Assembly: GCF_900111145.1 (NCBI RefSeq)
Contig: NZ_FOIR01000001.1
Span: 1,681,501 to 1,745,500 of the forward strand
Direction of reading: 5' to 3'
Length of the DNA stretch: 64,000 nt
Source of the DNA: Roseivirga pacifica
GTDB lineage: Bacteria > Bacteroidota > Bacteroidia > Cytophagales > Cyclobacteriaceae
Part shown: positions 1-9,606 of the stretch, piece by piece
How positions within the stretch are numbered: position 1 is the stretch's first letter
Layout: the number at the start of each line of letters is the position of its first letter
Notes under the pieces: generated by a model
What the model was told of the DNA's origin: nothing
Databases searched by the model: none
The model's input: the letters and a program-made list of their open reading frames with translations, nothing else
Translations under genes and position numbers: made by a program

Positions 1-368
1 AACGATACAGAGTTTACCAATGCCAATGTTGGCATAAAAAGAATCATGTATGCCAATACATACGGATAGAAGTTTGCAAAATCCGTTGCTTGGTACATCA
101 TGTACATTAGTACTGCACCAATTAAGTGCAACACACCAAGAATACGCTCTGCGTTAAAAAAGCGGTCGGCAATTAGGCCAATAATAAATGGTGCAATAAT
201 GGCTCCCCACGATTGGGTTGAAAACGCCATACTAGACTGGGCATCGGTAGCCTGAAGGTTGTTGCCCAAGTAAGACCCTAGCGTAACGAACCAGCCTCCC
301 CAAATAAAGAATTGGAGAAACATCATTACACTGAGTCTAATGCTTATTCCTAATGAATTAGAGCTCAT
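1..368 (-). CDS. MFS transporter, nucleoside:H+ symporter type (partial)
   Basis: Only the first 122 residues are inside the window; the gene runs off the left edge. The start ATG is at 368 on the minus strand. The protein opens with MSSNSLGISIRLSVMMFLQF and then FIWGGWFVTLGSYL, followed by three hydrophobic segments and a cytoplasmic loop of the type GLIADRFF, the usual MFS loop between helices 2 and 3. This resembles the nucleoside:H+ symporter (NupG-like) branch of MFS, which in Bacteroidota is often found beside DUF1080 proteins, as here (the DUF1080 gene lies just upstream in the same direction, 53 bases away). The likely role is inner-membrane uptake of a nucleoside or sugar-like compound. 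The substrate cannot be told from this fragment. Confidence 0.8.
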   Translation of the reverse strand, partial: MSSNSLGISIRLSVMMFLQFFIWGGWFVTLGSYLGNNLQATDAQSSMAFSTQSWGAIIAPFIIGLIADRFFNAERILGVLHLIGAVLMYMMYQATDFANFYPYVLAYMILFMPTLALVNSVS

Positions 369-421
369 AAGTGTTGTAGTTTAAGTCAATATATGTGTTG
401 TGGCCAATGGCCGAAAATTTC

Positions 422-1204
422 TTAATCGAGTTGTTTGAGCAAAACCTTTCTGAATTGAATAGGGTGGCTTTCGCTTTGCAGGGCGAAATAACCGCTATTC
501 AATGGTTTACCTTCCTGCATTACACCTTCTTGCAAATTGCTCACATTGCCACCGCCCATTACCGGGTTGGTGTACTGCATCACAGTATCGCCCTCTATTA
601 CATGGGCAATTCTGCCATCTGCTCTAGCCACAATGTCCATGGTTACCCATTGGTCGCCATCGTATGTTTTTGCGGTAGAAGTTATGCAATGGTTAATTTC
701 CAATTTACCATCAATATCTACGTGAGTACCTGGCGTACAAAGGCTGCCTGTAGGGCGCGGACCTTCGCCAAGGCCACCCAAAAACTGAGCTTCTAAAGAG
801 ATAGGGAAGTCCTGCTGTTCGCCCATGGTTTCTGGCGATTGCGAATGGAACATTACACCGCTATTGCGTGTGGCCCAAGCTGCTCCGCCTGTGGCTTGTT
901 CGCCAATAAAGCGGTATTCTACTCTTAGAATGTAATTGGAGAGTGGTTTTTCATAGAAAAGGTGACCGAACCTGTTCTCAAACCTGGCGTATTTTTCGTA
1001 GCCAACGGTTAGCAAACCGTCTTCTACTCTAAAGGTGTTTCCGTAATTTTCGCCTGCCGGGTAGCCTGTTATTTTAGGTGTCCAGCCGGTAAGGTCTTTG
1101 CCATTGAATAGGCTAACCCATTCGTCTTCTTTTTTATCCGTACAGGAAAGGGTGCACAGTACCAGGGCAACCCAAATTGAGGTAAGTGTAGCGCGTTTCA
1201 ACAT
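422..1204 (-). CDS. DUF1080 (3-keto-disaccharide hydrolase-like) lipoprotein
   Basis: A 260-residue secreted protein. I place the start at the ATG at 1204, not at 1246, because MLKRATLTSIWVALVLCTLS followed by Cys is a good lipoprotein signal peptide beginning there. The mature part has the DUF1080 pattern: WVSLFNGKDLTGW near the N-terminus, NSGVMFHSQ in the middle and SGYFALQSESHPIQFRKV at the end, a concanavalin-like jelly-roll fold. Characterised family members act on 3-keto-glycosides or are annotated as glycoside-binding. It sits between ispD and the MFS transporter and probably works with that transporter on a carbohydrate or nucleoside derivative outside the cytoplasm. The exact substrate is unknown. 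Confidence 0.87.
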   Translation of the reverse strand: MLKRATLTSIWVALVLCTLSCTDKKEDEWVSLFNGKDLTGWTPKITGYPAGENYGNTFRVEDGLLTVGYEKYARFENRFGHLFYEKPLSNYILRVEYRFIGEQATGGAAWATRNSGVMFHSQSPETMGEQQDFPISLEAQFLGGLGEGPRPTGSLCTPGTHVDIDGKLEINHCITSTAKTYDGDQWVTMDIVARADGRIAHVIEGDTVMQYTNPVMGGGNVSNLQEGVMQEGKPLNSGYFALQSESHPIQFRKVLLKQLD

Positions 1205-1253
1205 AAAAATAGGGCTAAAAGTTAAAGAATTTATCAATGAATACAAGCCGCTT

Positions 1254-1922
1254 TTATAGGGCTAAAAAAGTTTCTGCTATCTGTAGGTCTTCTGGTGTGG
1301 TAATTTTTATGTTTCGGTAGTCTCCTTCAAATAAATGGACTTTTTGTCCTGAAAACTCAAAAACGGATGCATCGTCTGTAAACGATTGCCTAAAACCAGC
1401 TTCAAAAGCCTTTTTAATCAGTTGTAGTTGAAAGGTTTGAGGGGTTTGGATAAGCCGGTAATTCACCCTGTCTACATGGCTATTCCCTTCTTTGTTCATT
1501 ACTCTTATGGAGTCTTTCAACGGTACTGAAGCAATGGCGCTGCCATGCTTTGCTGCCAAATGGTATGCGTTGTCTATTACTTCTTTTTTGATGATTGGTC
1601 GGACACCATCGTGAATAGCTACCAGACCTTCAGTGCCTTCAATACTATCCAGTCCATTCTTTACAGAGTGAAACCGAGTTTCTCCGCCTTTAACCAGTTT
1701 GTAAGGAATTATAAAGGAGTGTTTTTCGCAAAGTGATATCCAATATGCAAATTGAGGCTCCGGAAGTACAAGGATCAGTTCGGTACTATCGAAATAGAAA
1801 GCCCGCAAAGTATGCATTAGTATAGGCTGACCGTTCAGTTCTAAGAATTGCTTTGGGATTTCACTCTTCATGCGGCTCCCACTGCCTCCGGCTACTATAA
1901 TGGCGTATTTCTGCACAACCAA
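1254..1922 (-). CDS. ispD: 2-C-methyl-D-erythritol 4-phosphate cytidylyltransferase
   Basis: IspD joins CTP and methylerythritol phosphate in the MEP route to isoprenoids. The protein is 222 residues, a normal length. The nucleotide-binding loop AGGSGSRM (residues 11-18) contains the catalytic Arg17, and Lys24 lies in the following IPKQF. Other family marks are HDGVRP (mid-protein) and ITTPEDL close to the C-terminus. The enzyme is cytosolic. A terminator hairpin separates it from queA upstream, so it probably has its own promoter or depends on readthrough. The downstream DUF1080 gene follows after about 50 bases. Confidence 0.96.
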   Translation of the reverse strand: MVVQKYAIIVAGGSGSRMKSEIPKQFLELNGQPILMHTLRAFYFDSTELILVLPEPQFAYWISLCEKHSFIIPYKLVKGGETRFHSVKNGLDSIEGTEGLVAIHDGVRPIIKKEVIDNAYHLAAKHGSAIASVPLKDSIRVMNKEGNSHVDRVNYRLIQTPQTFQLQLIKKAFEAGFRQSFTDDASVFEFSGQKVHLFEGDYRNIKITTPEDLQIAETFLAL

Positions 1923-1930
1923 AAATAAAA

Positions 1931-1957
1931 AAGCCTCCGCAGTAAACTAGGAGGCTT
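1931..1957 (-). terminator. rho-independent terminator of queA
   Basis: A perfect 8-bp stem (AAGCCTCC / GGAGGCTT) with an 11-base loop. On the minus strand it is followed by TTTTTTATTTTT, so it ends the queA transcript, between the queA stop and the ispD start. Confidence 0.85.
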
Positions 1958-1979
1958 TGAAACTTTATACTGAAATTTC

Positions 1980-3026
1980 TTACAGAATCAACATGGCATC
2001 ACCATAGCTAAAGAATCTGTATTTTTCTTTAATAGCTACTTGGTAAGCTTCCATAACCAAATCGTAACCACCAAAAGCGGCAGCTTGCATAAGCAAGGTA
2101 GATTCAGGTAGGTGGAAGTTTGTAACCAATGAGTTACAGATTTTGAACTCGTAAGGAGGGAAGATGAACTTGTCTGTCCACGCCTCGTTAGCCTTCAATC
2201 TACCATTGGCAGAAACTGAAGATTCTAGTGCCCTCATAGAGGTTGTTCCAATAGAGCAAACTCTCTTTTTATTGTCAAGCGCACGGTTTACAAAATCGGC
2301 AGTCTCTTGAGTAATGGTGTAGTTCTCAGAGTCCATTTTGTGTTTGGTAAGATCTTCCACGTCTACTGGACGGAAAGTACCTAAACCAATATGCAAGGTG
2401 ATAGGAGAAACGTCAACACCAATAATTTCCAAACGCTTAAGTACCTGCAAAGTAAAGTGCAAACCAGCTACTGGAGCGGCTACTGCACCTACGTTCTTGG
2501 CATAAATAGTTTGAAAACGCTCTCTATCTTCTGGCTCGGTTTCGCGCGGAATGGTTCTTGGAAGAGGCGTTTCTCCTAGTTGGTCGATGGTGTTGTAAAA
2601 CTCCTCATCGGTTCCGTCATACAAAAAGCGGATTGTTCTACCTCTAGAGGTTGTGTTGTCGATTACCTCGGCAACTAATTCACCTTCACCAAAGTAAAGC
2701 TTGTTGCCTACACGGATCTTTCTGGCAGGATCTACCAAAACATCCCATAGGTGCATTTCTGGATTGAGCTCTCTTAACAAGAATACTTCAATCTTCGCCC
2801 CGGTCTTTTCTTTCTGACCATAAAGTCTCGCTGGGAAAACCTTAGTGTCATTGTTGACCATCACATCGCCCTCTTCGAAATACTCTACAATATCCTTGAA
2901 TTGTTTGTGCTCAATTTCACCTGTATCGCGGTGCAATACCATTAATCTTGAGTCGTCACGGTTTTCGGTAGGATATTTAGCAATTCGATCTTCTGGAAGC
3001 TCAAACTTGAATGCAGATAATTTCAT
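1980..3026 (-). CDS. queA: S-adenosylmethionine:tRNA ribosyltransferase-isomerase
   Basis: QueA transfers and rearranges the ribosyl part of S-adenosylmethionine onto 7-aminomethyl-7-deazaguanine in tRNA, giving epoxyqueuosine. The protein is 348 residues, full length. It begins [19 protein letters not shown] and carries the family blocks [36 protein letters not shown] and [12 protein letters not shown]. It is cytosolic. A candidate promoter lies just upstream (3065-3097) and a clear terminator just downstream, so it seems to be a single-gene unit. Confidence 0.97.
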   Translation of the reverse strand: MKLSAFKFELPEDRIAKYPTENRDDSRLMVLHRDTGEIEHKQFKDIVEYFEEGDVMVNNDTKVFPARLYGQKEKTGAKIEVFLLRELNPEMHLWDVLVDPARKIRVGNKLYFGEGELVAEVIDNTTSRGRTIRFLYDGTDEEFYNTIDQLGETPLPRTIPRETEPEDRERFQTIYAKNVGAVAAPVAGLHFTLQVLKRLEIIGVDVSPITLHIGLGTFRPVDVEDLTKHKMDSENYTITQETADFVNRALDNKKRVCSIGTTSMRALESSVSANGRLKANEAWTDKFIFPPYEFKICNSLVTNFHLPESTLLMQAAAFGGYDLVMEAYQVAIKEKYRFFSYGDAMLIL

Positions 3027-3387
3027 AGATACTCGTCTATTGTCGCTTAGATTTAAATAGCTGGCAAAGATAGGGATAAAAGCCTTAGCTTCATAAAGAT
3101 ATAGAACTGAATCTTTTTTGACTTACAAGTGGGCGAGTTTCTAATAACAAATTAGGCTTGCTTAATTAGATCGCATAAGGAAAAAACTAGCGCCCCACAC
3201 CACAAGCTGTGTATTGACAGTATCATACAGGCAAATTTATTAATTACTACAGGCCTCCCATTCAGGTGGCTCATTGTCCTTTCACTAGAGCGATTATCTT
3301 TTTTAACCAAATACAGTTTGAGTGCGTTTACATTTTTTGATTCTTTACGTTATCAAATTGTAAGGTCGATTTTATAAGCTCGTACAT
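3027..3387. other. 361-base divergent intergenic region
   Basis: Between the diverging queA and ABC permease genes. Apart from the queA promoter candidate I see only AT-rich sequence and a short weak inverted repeat (CTAAT/ATTAG near 3141-3155). I found no convincing small gene or RNA. Confidence 0.5.
3065..3097 (-). promoter_or_regulatory. candidate queA promoter (Bacteroidota type)
   Basis: On the minus strand TTTATG (3097-3092), 19 bases, then TATCTTTG (3072-3065), a full match to the Bacteroidota -7 box TAnnTTTG. The -33 box is weaker than the TTTG consensus. A start about 7 bases downstream would give a leader of roughly 30 bases. Confidence 0.5.
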
Positions 3388-4647
3388 ATGCGGTTAGGAA
3401 TATTCTTAAAACTCATGGGGGAAAGCATTCGCTTTGCGGTGCAAGTGTTAACCACCAACCTATTGAGAACTACACTTTCTTTGCTTGGGGTTACCATTGG
3501 TATTATGCTGATTATCGCGGTGTTTACCATGGTGGATTCTTTGGAGAAGAATATCAAAGACAGCCTCGATTTCTTGGGTTCCAATGTGGTGACAGTGGAA
3601 AAATTCCCTTTTGGTGGGCCAGATCCTAATTACCCATGGTGGAAGTACTTTAGAAGACCCAACAACAACTATGCAGAATACGAGTTCCTTTCCGCTAACC
3701 TTAGAAATGCCGCAGCAGTTACTATTGTTGGTAGGGCATCTACTACTGTAAAATACGCTAGTAGTAGTTTAAATAGTGTGGATTTGTGGGGGATGACCTA
3801 TCAGTATAAGGATGTGTACGAGGTGGCCTTAGGAGCTGGCAGGTATTTTACCCAACAAGAAATTGAAGGCGGGAGACCCGTAGCCATTATAGGCGATGAA
3901 ATCGCTCAAACACTTTTTCCTAACGAAAGTGCCGTGGGTAAAGACATTAAAATACGAGGTTACAAATTGCGCGTAATAGGTGTAATGGAGCGCGAGGGAG
4001 AAAGCTTTATAGGTACACCAAGCAGCGATGATCGTGTTTATATTCCTTATAAAATGTTTACCAAAACCTATTACATAGGTCGTATGTGGGGCATTAATCC
4101 GCAGATTGCCGTGAAGGGCTATGCCGATGATATTGGTATGGTTGAGCTGCAAAACGAGATGGAGGGAATGCTGCGAAAGGTACGTGGGCTAAGGCCAAAG
4201 GAAGATACCAACTTTGCGCTTAACCGACCAGAAGCTATTGCCGATGCGCTTGGTGGTATTTTCGATATTTTGGGTACAGCCGGCTGGATTATCGGGGGCT
4301 TTGCCATACTTGTAGGTGGTTTTGGTATTATGAACATTATGTTCGTTTCGGTACAGGAGCGCACCAAAATCATTGGTATTCAAAAGTCACTCGGTGCCAA
4401 GAACTACTTTATCCTTTTCCAGTTCCTTTTTGAGTCGATCTTCCTTTGTTTGTTTGGAGGATTAATAGGTGTGTTTATTGTTTATCTACTCACATTTATT
4501 CCATTTGGAACCTTAGAAGTAACACTTTCAATGAAGAACATTTTGCTAGGAGTGGTCGTGTCGAGTGTTATTGGAGTGGTTTCAGGAATCATTCCTTCGG
4601 CTAAAGCGGCAAGACTTGATCCAGTTGATGCAATGAGGTCGGCTTAA
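3388..4647 (+). CDS. MacB-type ABC transporter permease (no ATPase domain)
   Basis: A 419-residue inner-membrane protein with the MacB/FtsX layout: a first membrane helix around residues 25-48 (LSLLGVTIGIMLIIAVF), a large periplasmic MacB_PCD domain (about 50-280), then three helices at about 290-320, 345-375 and 385-410. The C-terminus GIIPSAKAARLDPVDAMRSA is the usual end of these permeases. Such proteins couple cytosolic ATP hydrolysis to mechanical work on periplasmic partners, in efflux, lipoprotein release or cell-envelope signalling. No ATP-binding gene or adaptor is next to it, so its ATPase must be encoded elsewhere. Substrate unknown. It converges with recA. Confidence 0.9.
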   Translation: MRLGIFLKLMGESIRFAVQVLTTNLLRTTLSLLGVTIGIMLIIAVFTMVDSLEKNIKDSLDFLGSNVVTVEKFPFGGPDPNYPWWKYFRRPNNNYAEYEFLSANLRNAAAVTIVGRASTTVKYASSSLNSVDLWGMTYQYKDVYEVALGAGRYFTQQEIEGGRPVAIIGDEIAQTLFPNESAVGKDIKIRGYKLRVIGVMEREGESFIGTPSSDDRVYIPYKMFTKTYYIGRMWGINPQIAVKGYADDIGMVELQNEMEGMLRKVRGLRPKEDTNFALNRPEAIADALGGIFDILGTAGWIIGGFAILVGGFGIMNIMFVSVQERTKIIGIQKSLGAKNYFILFQFLFESIFLCLFGGLIGVFIVYLLTFIPFGTLEVTLSMKNILLGVVVSSVIGVVSGIIPSAKAARLDPVDAMRSA

Positions 4648-4670
4648 ACCGCCATTAACAGATATAAAAG

Positions 4671-4705
4671 AGAAAGGCTAGTCCATTTGGGCTAGCCTTT
4701 CTTTT
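4671..4705. terminator. bidirectional terminator between ABC permease and recA
   Basis: A perfect 11-bp stem, AGAAAGGCTAG (4671-4681) with CTAGCCTTTCT (4692-4702), followed on the plus strand by TTTG and with an A-rich left flank that could serve recA on the minus strand. Confidence 0.85.
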
Positions 4706-4741
4706 GTTACCCTATAAAGGGTTTATTATTTCTTAAAACGC

Positions 4742-5758
4742 TTATTCAGCAGTTTCTACTGTTTCTCCGTTAATGTAAGCTTTAATAGCAGTTTCTAGTT
4801 CTTCAGCTAGTTCCGGATTGTCTTCAATTAGTGACTTCACAGCGTCACGTCCTTGGCCTAGCTTTTCTCCGTTGTAAGAGAACCACGAGCCGGCTTTTTT
4901 CACAATGCCGTATTCCACGCCCAAGTCAAGAATTTCGCCCGATTTAGAAATGCCTTGTCCGTACATAATGTCGAATTCTACTACCTTAAATGGAGGTGCA
5001 ACTTTGTTCTTTACAACTTTTACTCTGGTGCGGTTACCCAAAATGTTGTCGGCACTTTCTTTAATCTGGCCGATTCTTCTAATGTCCAAACGAACAGAGG
5101 CGTAGAATTTAAGGGCGTTACCACCAGTGGTTGTTTCAGGGTTACCGAACATTACGCCAATCTTTTCGCGTAGTTGGTTAATAAAAATACAGGCACAACC
5201 AGTTTTATTAATAGCTCCGGTTAGCTTTCTCAATGCCTGCGACATCAATCGGGCCTGAAGTCCCATTTTGCTATCACCCATTTCGCCTTCTAGTTCGCCT
5301 TTAGGTACTAGGGCTGCTACGGAGTCAATCACAATAATATCGATGGCGCCAGAGCGAATCAGGTGCTCGGCAATTTCCAATGCTTGCTCACCATTGTCAG
5401 GTTGCGATATCAACAAGTTTTCTGTGTCAATCCCCAGCTTTTCAGCATACACTTTATCGAATGCGTGCTCCGCATCAATAAAGGCAGCCAAACCGCCTTG
5501 CCTTTGTGCTTCGGCAATGCAGTGCATGGTTAAAGTTGTTTTACCTGAAGATTCTGGTCCATAAATTTCTACCACTCTTCCTCTCGGAATTCCGCCAATG
5601 CCCAATGCAATATCCAAACCTAAAGAACCTGTTGGAATACTCGGAATATCAACCACGCGCTCATCGCTAAGTTTCATAACCGCGCCTTTTCCATAGGCTT
5701 TCTCTAGTTTGTCAATCGTTAACTGAAGGGCTTTTAATTTTTCAGAATTGTCACTCAT
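4742..5758 (-). CDS. recA: recombinase RecA
   Basis: RecA forms the ATP-dependent filament for homologous recombination and SOS induction. I use the ATG at 5758 ([20 protein letters not shown]), giving 338 residues, the usual length; a longer frame to 5815 only adds non-conserved residues. Motifs seen: Walker [10 protein letters not shown], Walker B region [12 protein letters not shown], the loop-1 region [21 protein letters not shown], and the [22 protein letters not shown] stretch around loop 2. The acidic C-terminal tail ends in ETVETAE. It is divergent from the aminopeptidase gene; a promoter candidate lies at 5792-5822. I see no obvious LexA box. Confidence 0.97.
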   Translation of the reverse strand: MSDNSEKLKALQLTIDKLEKAYGKGAVMKLSDERVVDIPSIPTGSLGLDIALGIGGIPRGRVVEIYGPESSGKTTLTMHCIAEAQRQGGLAAFIDAEHAFDKVYAEKLGIDTENLLISQPDNGEQALEIAEHLIRSGAIDIIVIDSVAALVPKGELEGEMGDSKMGLQARLMSQALRKLTGAINKTGCACIFINQLREKIGVMFGNPETTTGGNALKFYASVRLDIRRIGQIKESADNILGNRTRVKVVKNKVAPPFKVVEFDIMYGQGISKSGEILDLGVEYGIVKKAGSWFSYNGEKLGQGRDAVKSLIEDNPELAEELETAIKAYINGETVETAE

Positions 5759-5791
5759 CTTTATGGTGTCTTTAGCATTTAGAATAGTTTG

Positions 5792-5822
5792 TGAAGATAG
5801 TGGGTTAGTGGGCAATTCACAA
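5792..5822 (-). promoter_or_regulatory. candidate recA promoter
   Basis: On the minus strand TTG (5822-5820), 20 bases, TATCTTCA (5799-5792). The -7 box differs from TAnnTTTG at its last bases, so the call is tentative; the position relative to the chosen recA start is right. Confidence 0.4.
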
Positions 5823-5850
5823 CCATTAGTTTTGACTAAATTGAGATTGG

Positions 5851-6888
5851 ATGAAGCTTAAAAAGATAATAGGAAGGACCTTGCTTGGGCTGTTGCTGGT
5901 AATAGTGGTGCTGGCTGTAATTTATCGCGATTTGGTTGGTTATGGCTGGATGCAGCTGCAGGGCCAGTTGAAAGTTGTTCGTGAGGCCGTGCCGCTAGAG
6001 GAGTTTGTAGCACTGCCAACAACTACCGAAGAACAGAAGGAAAAAATAAAGATCATTCAGGAAGCGAAGCAGTTTGCATTTGGCGAATTGGGAATCAATT
6101 ATTCCGAAAACTACTCCACCATTTTTGACCAGGAAGGAAAGCCTTCCATGTTTGTGGTAACCGCGTGCGATCCTTACAGTTTTCGTTCGCACTTGTGGAA
6201 CTTCCCTGTGGTTGGGCGCATGCCATACAAAGGTTACTTTATTAGAGAAAAGGCCATTGCCGAATACGAAAATATGAAGGAGCAAGGCTATGATGCCGGC
6301 TTGAGAACAGCGGGCGGATGGTCTACTCTAGGCTGGTTTCAAGACCCCGTGCTTTCTAATATGCTCAATCGGTCCGAGGGCGATTTGGCTAGTCTAATTA
6401 TTCATGAACTCACCCATGGTACTTTGTTCGTAAAGGATTCAGTAACCTTTAATGAAAACCTGGCTACGTTTATCGGTGACAACGGAGCAGTTTTGTTTTT
6501 AGAAAATAAGTATGGTAAGGGAAGTGAGGCTGTAACACGCTATCAAAACCAATTGGCAGATGAAATTACCTTTAAGCAGTACATGCTTGGTGCCGCGAAG
6601 GCCTTGGATTCATTATATAAAGGAATGAATGAAACGCCTGATGCTACCAAACAGAAGTTAAAGGCAGAGCTGATTGAGCGTATTAAGGTCAATTATGACA
6701 CATTAAATTTCTTATTTGAAAGGTATTCGGGTTATTTTAGTGATTTCACTCCTAACAATACATTTTTTATGTCTATGTTGAGGTATAATGCGCAGCAAGA
6801 CGTATTTAAAAAAGAAATGGACGAAAAATTCAATGGCAACCTTAAGGCGTATTTGGAGTACTTAAAGGAGAAGTATCCATCGGTGTAG
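5851..6888 (+). CDS. putative aminopeptidase (Pfam Aminopep family, zinc)
   Basis: 345 residues with an N-terminal membrane anchor or signal (residues 4-26, [20 protein letters not shown]). The middle contains [12 protein letters not shown], a zinc-metallopeptidase HExxH-like site (HELTH), followed by [11 protein letters not shown], whose Glu is the likely third ligand. This order fits the predicted aminopeptidase family COG4324, found in proteobacteria and Bacteroidota but poorly characterised. The catalytic domain should face the periplasm. The gene starts 92 bases from recA in the opposite direction and is followed after 42 bases by a DUF3108 gene, which may be co-transcribed. Confidence 0.8.
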   Translation: MKLKKIIGRTLLGLLLVIVVLAVIYRDLVGYGWMQLQGQLKVVREAVPLEEFVALPTTTEEQKEKIKIIQEAKQFAFGELGINYSENYSTIFDQEGKPSMFVVTACDPYSFRSHLWNFPVVGRMPYKGYFIREKAIAEYENMKEQGYDAGLRTAGGWSTLGWFQDPVLSNMLNRSEGDLASLIIHELTHGTLFVKDSVTFNENLATFIGDNGAVLFLENKYGKGSEAVTRYQNQLADEITFKQYMLGAAKALDSLYKGMNETPDATKQKLKAELIERIKVNYDTLNFLFERYSGYFSDFTPNNTFFMSMLRYNAQQDVFKKEMDEKFNGNLKAYLEYLKEKYPSV

Positions 6889-6930
6889 CTATTTGGTACG
6901 CTGTTTGTCATAAGCCCCATAAAAAGTTAA

Positions 6931-7743
6931 ATGAGAATACAACTTCTTTCACTCATCTTACTTTGTATTAGTTGTGTTGCCAATGCGCAGGGGCAAGGGC
7001 ACAAGCTGTCCGATGTGCCTCCTTTTCAGCCAGGAGAACTGCTAGAATTAAAAGCTACCGTTGGTTTTGTAAAGGCTGCCGAAGCAACTTTTGGTGTAAG
7101 CGAGGTTATCTATAATATTAATGACCGGCCAACTTGGAAAATTGATATTCATGCAAGAACGGTTGGTATCTTCGATTTCATCTCTTCGGTGCGAGACAAT
7201 TGGGGTACTTATTACGATACCGTAAATTATGTGCCTCATCAGTTTTACCGCTATATAAAAGAAGGGAGGTTCAGAAAGAACGAAATCCTTTATTTCGATC
7301 ATGAACAGGATTCGGTCACAGTGGCCAAGCTGCACAAAGAATCGCGCAAGTTGGAAAAAACCGTGATGCATGCGGTGCCGAATAACGTGCAAGACATGGT
7401 GAGCGGCTACTATTATCTGCGCTCAATCGATTTTAGCCAAGTTCAAATAGGAGATATTATTACCATAGACACTTTCTTTGACGATAAGCTAGAACCCTTT
7501 AGGGTGAAACTTGTAAAAAGAGAAGTACTTGATACGGATTTGGGCGATATCAACACATTGGTACTGGTGCCTATTATCAAAAAAGACAGCCTTTTTGAAG
7601 AAGATAACACCATAACTGTTTGGCTGTCTGACGACTTGAATAAAATACCGCTTAAACTACAGGCGAAGATTTATGTAGGTTACTTAAAGGTACAGCTAAC
7701 GGATGCAAAGAATTTGCGACATCCTTTGGCGCGTGTCGACTAA
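6931..7743 (+). CDS. DUF3108 domain-containing secreted protein
   Basis: 270 residues with a signal peptide MRIQLLSLILLCISCVANAQ. After it, FQPGELLELKATVGFVKAAEATF matches the start of the DUF3108 domain, which in other bacteria is a periplasmic beta-rich domain of unknown function with a fold related to LolA/LolB-like lipid-binding proteins. The pattern continues with repeated beta strands such as TWKIDIHARTVGIFDFI. It follows the aminopeptidase closely in the same direction and is followed, after a promoter candidate, by a two-component system. Function unknown; a role at the cell envelope is inference from secretion. Confidence 0.78.
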   Translation: MRIQLLSLILLCISCVANAQGQGHKLSDVPPFQPGELLELKATVGFVKAAEATFGVSEVIYNINDRPTWKIDIHARTVGIFDFISSVRDNWGTYYDTVNYVPHQFYRYIKEGRFRKNEILYFDHEQDSVTVAKLHKESRKLEKTVMHAVPNNVQDMVSGYYYLRSIDFSQVQIGDIITIDTFFDDKLEPFRVKLVKREVLDTDLGDINTLVLVPIIKKDSLFEEDNTITVWLSDDLNKIPLKLQAKIYVGYLKVQLTDAKNLRHPLARVD

Positions 7744-7750
7744 CCTTTAT

Positions 7751-7785
7751 TTTTATGACATAAGATAGATTTAACTATATCTTTG
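7751..7785 (+). promoter_or_regulatory. candidate promoter of the two-component operon
   Basis: TTTTATG (7751-7757), 20 bases, TATCTTTG (7778-7785), a full match to TAnnTTTG. It lies 20 bases before the response-regulator ATG. The -33 box resembles that proposed for queA. Confidence 0.5.
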
Positions 7786-7805
7786 TAGCGTAAATACAAA
7801 AATCC

Positions 7806-8492
7806 ATGGCAAACAAACAAAGCCCCAAAGTATTGGTGGTAGACGATGATCCGGATATTCTGGAGCTTCTGAAGTACAACTTAAAGAAGGAGGGTTACGA
7901 TGTGGAAACTGCTGATGATGGTATGAAGGCAGTGGCGACAGCGAAAAAATTTCACCCCGACCTAATCTTATTAGACATTATGATGCCCCAGCAAGATGGG
8001 GTAGAAACTTGCAGGCAATTGCGTGAAATACCAGAATTGGTCGACTCGCACATAACCTTTCTTACTGCGCGTGCTGAGGAGTACTCTGAGGTGGCGGCTT
8101 TCGAGGCAGGTGCCGATGATTACATTACAAAGCCAATTAAACCTAGGGCTTTGATGAGTAGAATTGGGGCGCTTTTCCGTAAGGAGAGCAAGTCTAAGTC
8201 TAAACCGCAAATTGTGGCAGGTGGCCTTACTATCGATAGGTCTAGCTACACGGTTACGGCAAATGGCAACCAATTTACCCTACCTAAAAAGGAGTTTGAA
8301 TTGCTCTACTTCTTGGCGCAAAACCCGAACAAGGTTTATGGCCGCGATGAGCTGCTTCAAAACATTTGGGGAACAGACGTTTACGTATTGGCCAGAACGG
8401 TAGATGTGCATATTAGAAAAGTGCGCGAGAAAATCGGAGACGGTTACATCTCAACCGTAAAGGGCGTAGGATACAAATTCGACATAAGCTAA
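7806..8492 (+). CDS. OmpR/PhoB-family response regulator
   Basis: 228 residues. The receiver domain (about 8-125) has the acidic pair Asp13/Asp14, the phospho-acceptor Asp57 in LILLDIMMP, Thr in TFLTAR and Lys in YITKPI. The C-terminal winged helix (about 135-228) has the family end VHIRKVREKIGDGYISTVKGVGYKF. It binds DNA when phosphorylated. The partner kinase starts 4 bases downstream. The pair resembles PhoB/PhoR of Bacteroidota, but no phosphate genes are near, so the signal is not known from context. Confidence 0.95.
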   Translation: MANKQSPKVLVVDDDPDILELLKYNLKKEGYDVETADDGMKAVATAKKFHPDLILLDIMMPQQDGVETCRQLREIPELVDSHITFLTARAEEYSEVAAFEAGADDYITKPIKPRALMSRIGALFRKESKSKSKPQIVAGGLTIDRSSYTVTANGNQFTLPKKEFELLYFLAQNPNKVYGRDELLQNIWGTDVYVLARTVDVHIRKVREKIGDGYISTVKGVGYKFDIS

Positions 8493-8496
8493 ATAC

Positions 8497-9597
8497 ATGC
8501 TTCATAATTCGAGAGTCGTGGCATTGGTGCTGGCTACAGTTGTAGCAGCAGTGACCACGGCTTTTTTGTCTTTAGTGCCCGAGGTTGCGGCACTGGGCTT
8601 ACTGGTGGCCGGCCTAATTTCTTTTGCGGCTACTTACTTGTTGGTGTATGTGGTGTTTGAGTTTTTGGTGTTTCGTGAAATTGGCGAGATATACAAAGTG
8701 CTGAACAAAATGCGCAAGAAGGATTTCTCTTTTATTGAAGAGGGAAATGCCGAAGATGTTTCCAATCCGCTTAAGAAAATCAACCGAGAGATTTATAATT
8801 ATGGTATCAATCGCCACAAGGAGATTGAAGACCTTAAAAAACTTGAAGCTTTCCGTAGGGAATTCCTGGCCGATGTGAGTCATGAATTGAAAACCCCTGT
8901 TTTTGCGGCTCAAGGTTTTGTGCATACCCTGCTCGATGGTGCTGCCGAGGATAAGAAAATCAGAAAGAAATTCTTGAAACGTGCAGCCCGTAGTTTAGAT
9001 AATTTGGATGTACTGATTCAAGACTTGCTAACGCTTTCGCAGATTGAAACGGGTGAGATTAAGATGCATTTTGAGCATTTTAATATTGTAAACACTGTTT
9101 CTGATGTGATCGACCAGCTGGAGAATAAGGCGGAGAGAAAAGACCTGCTTATTCGATTTGATAAGCCATACAAGGATCCAATTTTTGTATATGCAGATGC
9201 CGAGCGTATTTACCGCGTGGTGATGAACCTGGTTTCGAACGCAATAAAGTATACTGATGAGGGCGAAATAGTTGTTGGCTTCGAGATTACAGATCAGAAA
9301 GTGGAGGTCGCGGTGAAAGATACCGGAGTAGGTATTCCACCAGAGCATCTTAAGCGCATTTTTGAGCGCTTCTTTAGGGTAGATAAATCGCGCTCTAAAG
9401 AGAAGGGCGGTACTGGCCTTGGTTTGGCCATTGTTAAGCACATTCTAGAAGCGCACGATTCTAAAGTGAGTGTGCTAAGTACCGTTAATAAAGGCTCAAT
9501 ATTTAGTTTCAAACTTCCTATTGGTCAATCCACAGCCGAAATGGAAGAGGACGCCCGCAGGGAAATGGAGTTGATGGAAGAAGAGGAGTATGATTAA
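8497..9597 (+). CDS. sensor histidine kinase, PhoR-like
   Basis: 366 residues: two membrane helices at about 7-26 and 31-58 with almost no periplasmic loop, a linker, a HisKA dimer domain with the phospho-accepting His129 in DVSHELKTP, and an HATPase_c domain with the N box (VMNLVSNAIKYT), G1 box (DTGVGIP) and G2 box (GTGLGLAIVKHI). The short external part suggests that it senses a membrane or partner-protein signal rather than a free ligand. A Glu-rich tail follows the kinase domain (EEDARREMELMEEEEYD). It forms an operon with the response regulator just upstream and the pseudouridine synthase 9 bases downstream. Confidence 0.95.
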   Translation: MLHNSRVVALVLATVVAAVTTAFLSLVPEVAALGLLVAGLISFAATYLLVYVVFEFLVFREIGEIYKVLNKMRKKDFSFIEEGNAEDVSNPLKKINREIYNYGINRHKEIEDLKKLEAFRREFLADVSHELKTPVFAAQGFVHTLLDGAAEDKKIRKKFLKRAARSLDNLDVLIQDLLTLSQIETGEIKMHFEHFNIVNTVSDVIDQLENKAERKDLLIRFDKPYKDPIFVYADAERIYRVVMNLVSNAIKYTDEGEIVVGFEITDQKVEVAVKDTGVGIPPEHLKRIFERFFRVDKSRSKEKGGTGLGLAIVKHILEAHDSKVSVLSTVNKGSIFSFKLPIGQSTAEMEEDARREMELMEEEEYD

Positions 9598-9606
9598 TCC
9601 CGAAAT

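Noticed and set aside
395-796. A 133-codon plus-strand frame
   Set aside because: It is antisense to the clear DUF1080 gene and has no family pattern.
3388-4647. Complete MacAB-type exporter
   Set aside because: Only the permease is present; no ATPase domain or MacA-like adaptor is encoded nearby.
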